Under the pieces are notes generated by a model. The model saw nothing but the letters and a program-made list of their open reading frames with translations, was not told the origin of the DNA and made no database searches. A DNA stretch of 64,000 nucleotides from Nostoc sp. NMS9 (lineage in GTDB: Bacteria > Cyanobacteriota > Cyanobacteriia > Cyanobacteriales > Nostocaceae): NCBI RefSeq assembly GCF_017114995.1, contig NZ_JABXKL010000069.1, positions 1-64,000 on the forward strand, given 5' to 3'. The position numbers and the translations under genes were made by a program. Within the stretch, counting starts at the first letter, position 1, and the number at the start of each line of letters is the position of its first letter. This document shows positions 63,203-64,000 of this stretch, in pieces.

Positions 63203-64000
63203 ATGCAAAAATTCTGGAAATATCTGCTAGTTAGTCCAGCAGTCTGCGCTGTCATGCTATTTGTGAATACTGCTACATTTGCAGGTGAAACATCGGGTAA
63301 GTCTGAAATCAATCAACCGCAAGTTTTAGCTAATCCAGATGCAAGAGCTACGAACATCGCGCCAGATCAGAGAATGGGACAAGTTACCTCCGTATCTCAA
63401 TTTTCTGACGTACAACCCACTGACTGGGCATTTCAAGCATTGCAGTCCTTAGTTGAGCGCTATGGCTGTATTGCAGGATACCCAAATAGCACTTATCGCG
63501 GTAATCGGGCATTAACGCGATATGAGTTTGCTGCTGGTTTGAATGCTTGTCTTGATCGCGTTAACGAACTTATTGCTACAGCCACTGGCGATTTAGTTAA
63601 TAAACAAGATTTAGCCACATTACAAAAGCTGCAAGAAGATTTTTCCGCAGAACTGGCGACACTCCGAGGTCGTGTGGATGCAGTAGAAGTGCGAAGTGCT
63701 GAATTGGAGGCGAATCAGTTCTCAACTACAACTAAATTGCAAGGACAAGTTGTTGCAGTTGTCAGCGATGTGTTGTCAGGAAATACAGTCAACGGTGCAG
63801 AAATTACAGACGAGAATACAACTTTAGGGGTACGGGCACGCATAGAATTAGTAACCAGCTTCACAGGGAAAGATACGCTGTTCACCAGAATCCAGGCTAA
63901 TAATATTCTCAGCCCTAACATTGGTACACCAGAGGGTAACTTATTTTTTGCTGGTGATGGTACCACTAATGCTTTTATAGATGCCTTGTATTACAAATTC
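63203..64000 (+). CDS. SLH-domain outer-membrane porin (iron uptake/OprB type), partial
   Basis: 266 codons, cut by the window end. A signal peptide (MQKFWKYLLVSPAVCAVMLFV, cleavage near TFAGE) is followed by an SLH domain (about 66-120; FSDVQPTDWAFQALQSLVERYGCIAGYPNSTYRGNRALTRYEFAAGL), a coiled coil (about 130-175; LATLQKLQEDFSAELATLRGRVDAVEVR) and the start of a beta-barrel (TTKLQGQVVAVVSDVLSG). This is the standard cyanobacterial SomA/iron uptake porin layout. GAGGAGAG precedes the ATG. It diverges from znuA, and porins of this type are sometimes regulated with metal uptake. Confidence 0.88.
   Translation, partial: MQKFWKYLLVSPAVCAVMLFVNTATFAGETSGKSEINQPQVLANPDARATNIAPDQRMGQVTSVSQFSDVQPTDWAFQALQSLVERYGCIAGYPNSTYRGNRALTRYEFAAGLNACLDRVNELIATATGDLVNKQDLATLQKLQEDFSAELATLRGRVDAVEVRSAELEANQFSTTTKLQGQVVAVVSDVLSGNTVNGAEITDENTTLGVRARIELVTSFTGKDTLFTRIQANNILSPNIGTPEGNLFFAGDGTTNAFIDALYYKF

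Overview
The window comes from a heterocyst-forming filamentous cyanobacterium (Nostocales, Nostoc/Anabaena/Calothrix-like). The evidence is a nearly complete heterocyst glycolipid (HGL) locus, magnesium chelatase ChlH, phosphoketolase, a two-domain arginine dihydrolase/ornithine cyclodeaminase, many HIP1 octamers (GCGATCGC), heptanucleotide tandem repeats and several families of small palindromic repeats. Known gene names rest on remembered Anabaena PCC 7120 genes; no search was run.

Layout. 1-600: a DUF5615-like gene broken by a roughly 190-bp hairpin element. 0.6-18.4 kb: the HGL polyketide/fatty-alcohol synthase locus. HetI (phosphopantetheinyl transferase) is on the plus strand. HetN-like SDR, HetM thioester reductase, PfaD-type enoyl reductase, a KS-CLF-AT protein, a KR-DH protein and HglE (KS-AT-ACP-ACP-KR half) are on the minus strand. 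18.4-20.5 kb: a long AT-rich divergent control region holding a MITE-like element. 20.5-29.6 kb (plus): the HGL export and glycosylation arm: HgdB (membrane fusion), HgdC (permease), HgdA (epimerase), two GT2 glycosyltransferases, a DUF2141 secreted protein and a GT4 enzyme, the candidate HglT. HetI activates the ACPs, HglE and partners build the chain, HetM releases it as an alcohol, the GTs add sugar, and HgdB/C with an ATPase encoded elsewhere help deposit it.

29.6-37.4 kb: three small unknown minus-strand genes, a STAND NB-ARC/WD40 gene broken at a run of ten A, a B12-binding radical SAM protein and a DUF2085 membrane protein. 37.5-45.1 kb: AgrE-type arginine catabolism enzyme, a beta-helix/SLH surface protein, a 21-bp minisatellite, a nested MITE and phosphoketolase. 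45.3-53.5 kb: a decayed IS630 element, chlH, a second IS630 remnant and a frameshifted PD-(D/E)XK-like gene with other gene debris. 53.5-57.3 kb: two multidomain histidine kinases. 58-59.7 kb: an LpxB-related protein and a small membrane protein. 59.9-64 kb: tRNA-Phe, a znuA-znuC-znuB zinc uptake operon with a candidate Zur site, and the start of an SLH porin cut by the window end.

The most notable observations are a HetN homologue without the RGSGR signalling motif; a ketoreductase apparently split across two polypeptides; a KS-like domain with Cys changed to Glu; a TIR-bearing mobile element sitting in the tip of the same palindromic repeat at two loci, with an empty copy at a third; and the A10 frameshift in the NB-ARC/WD40 gene.
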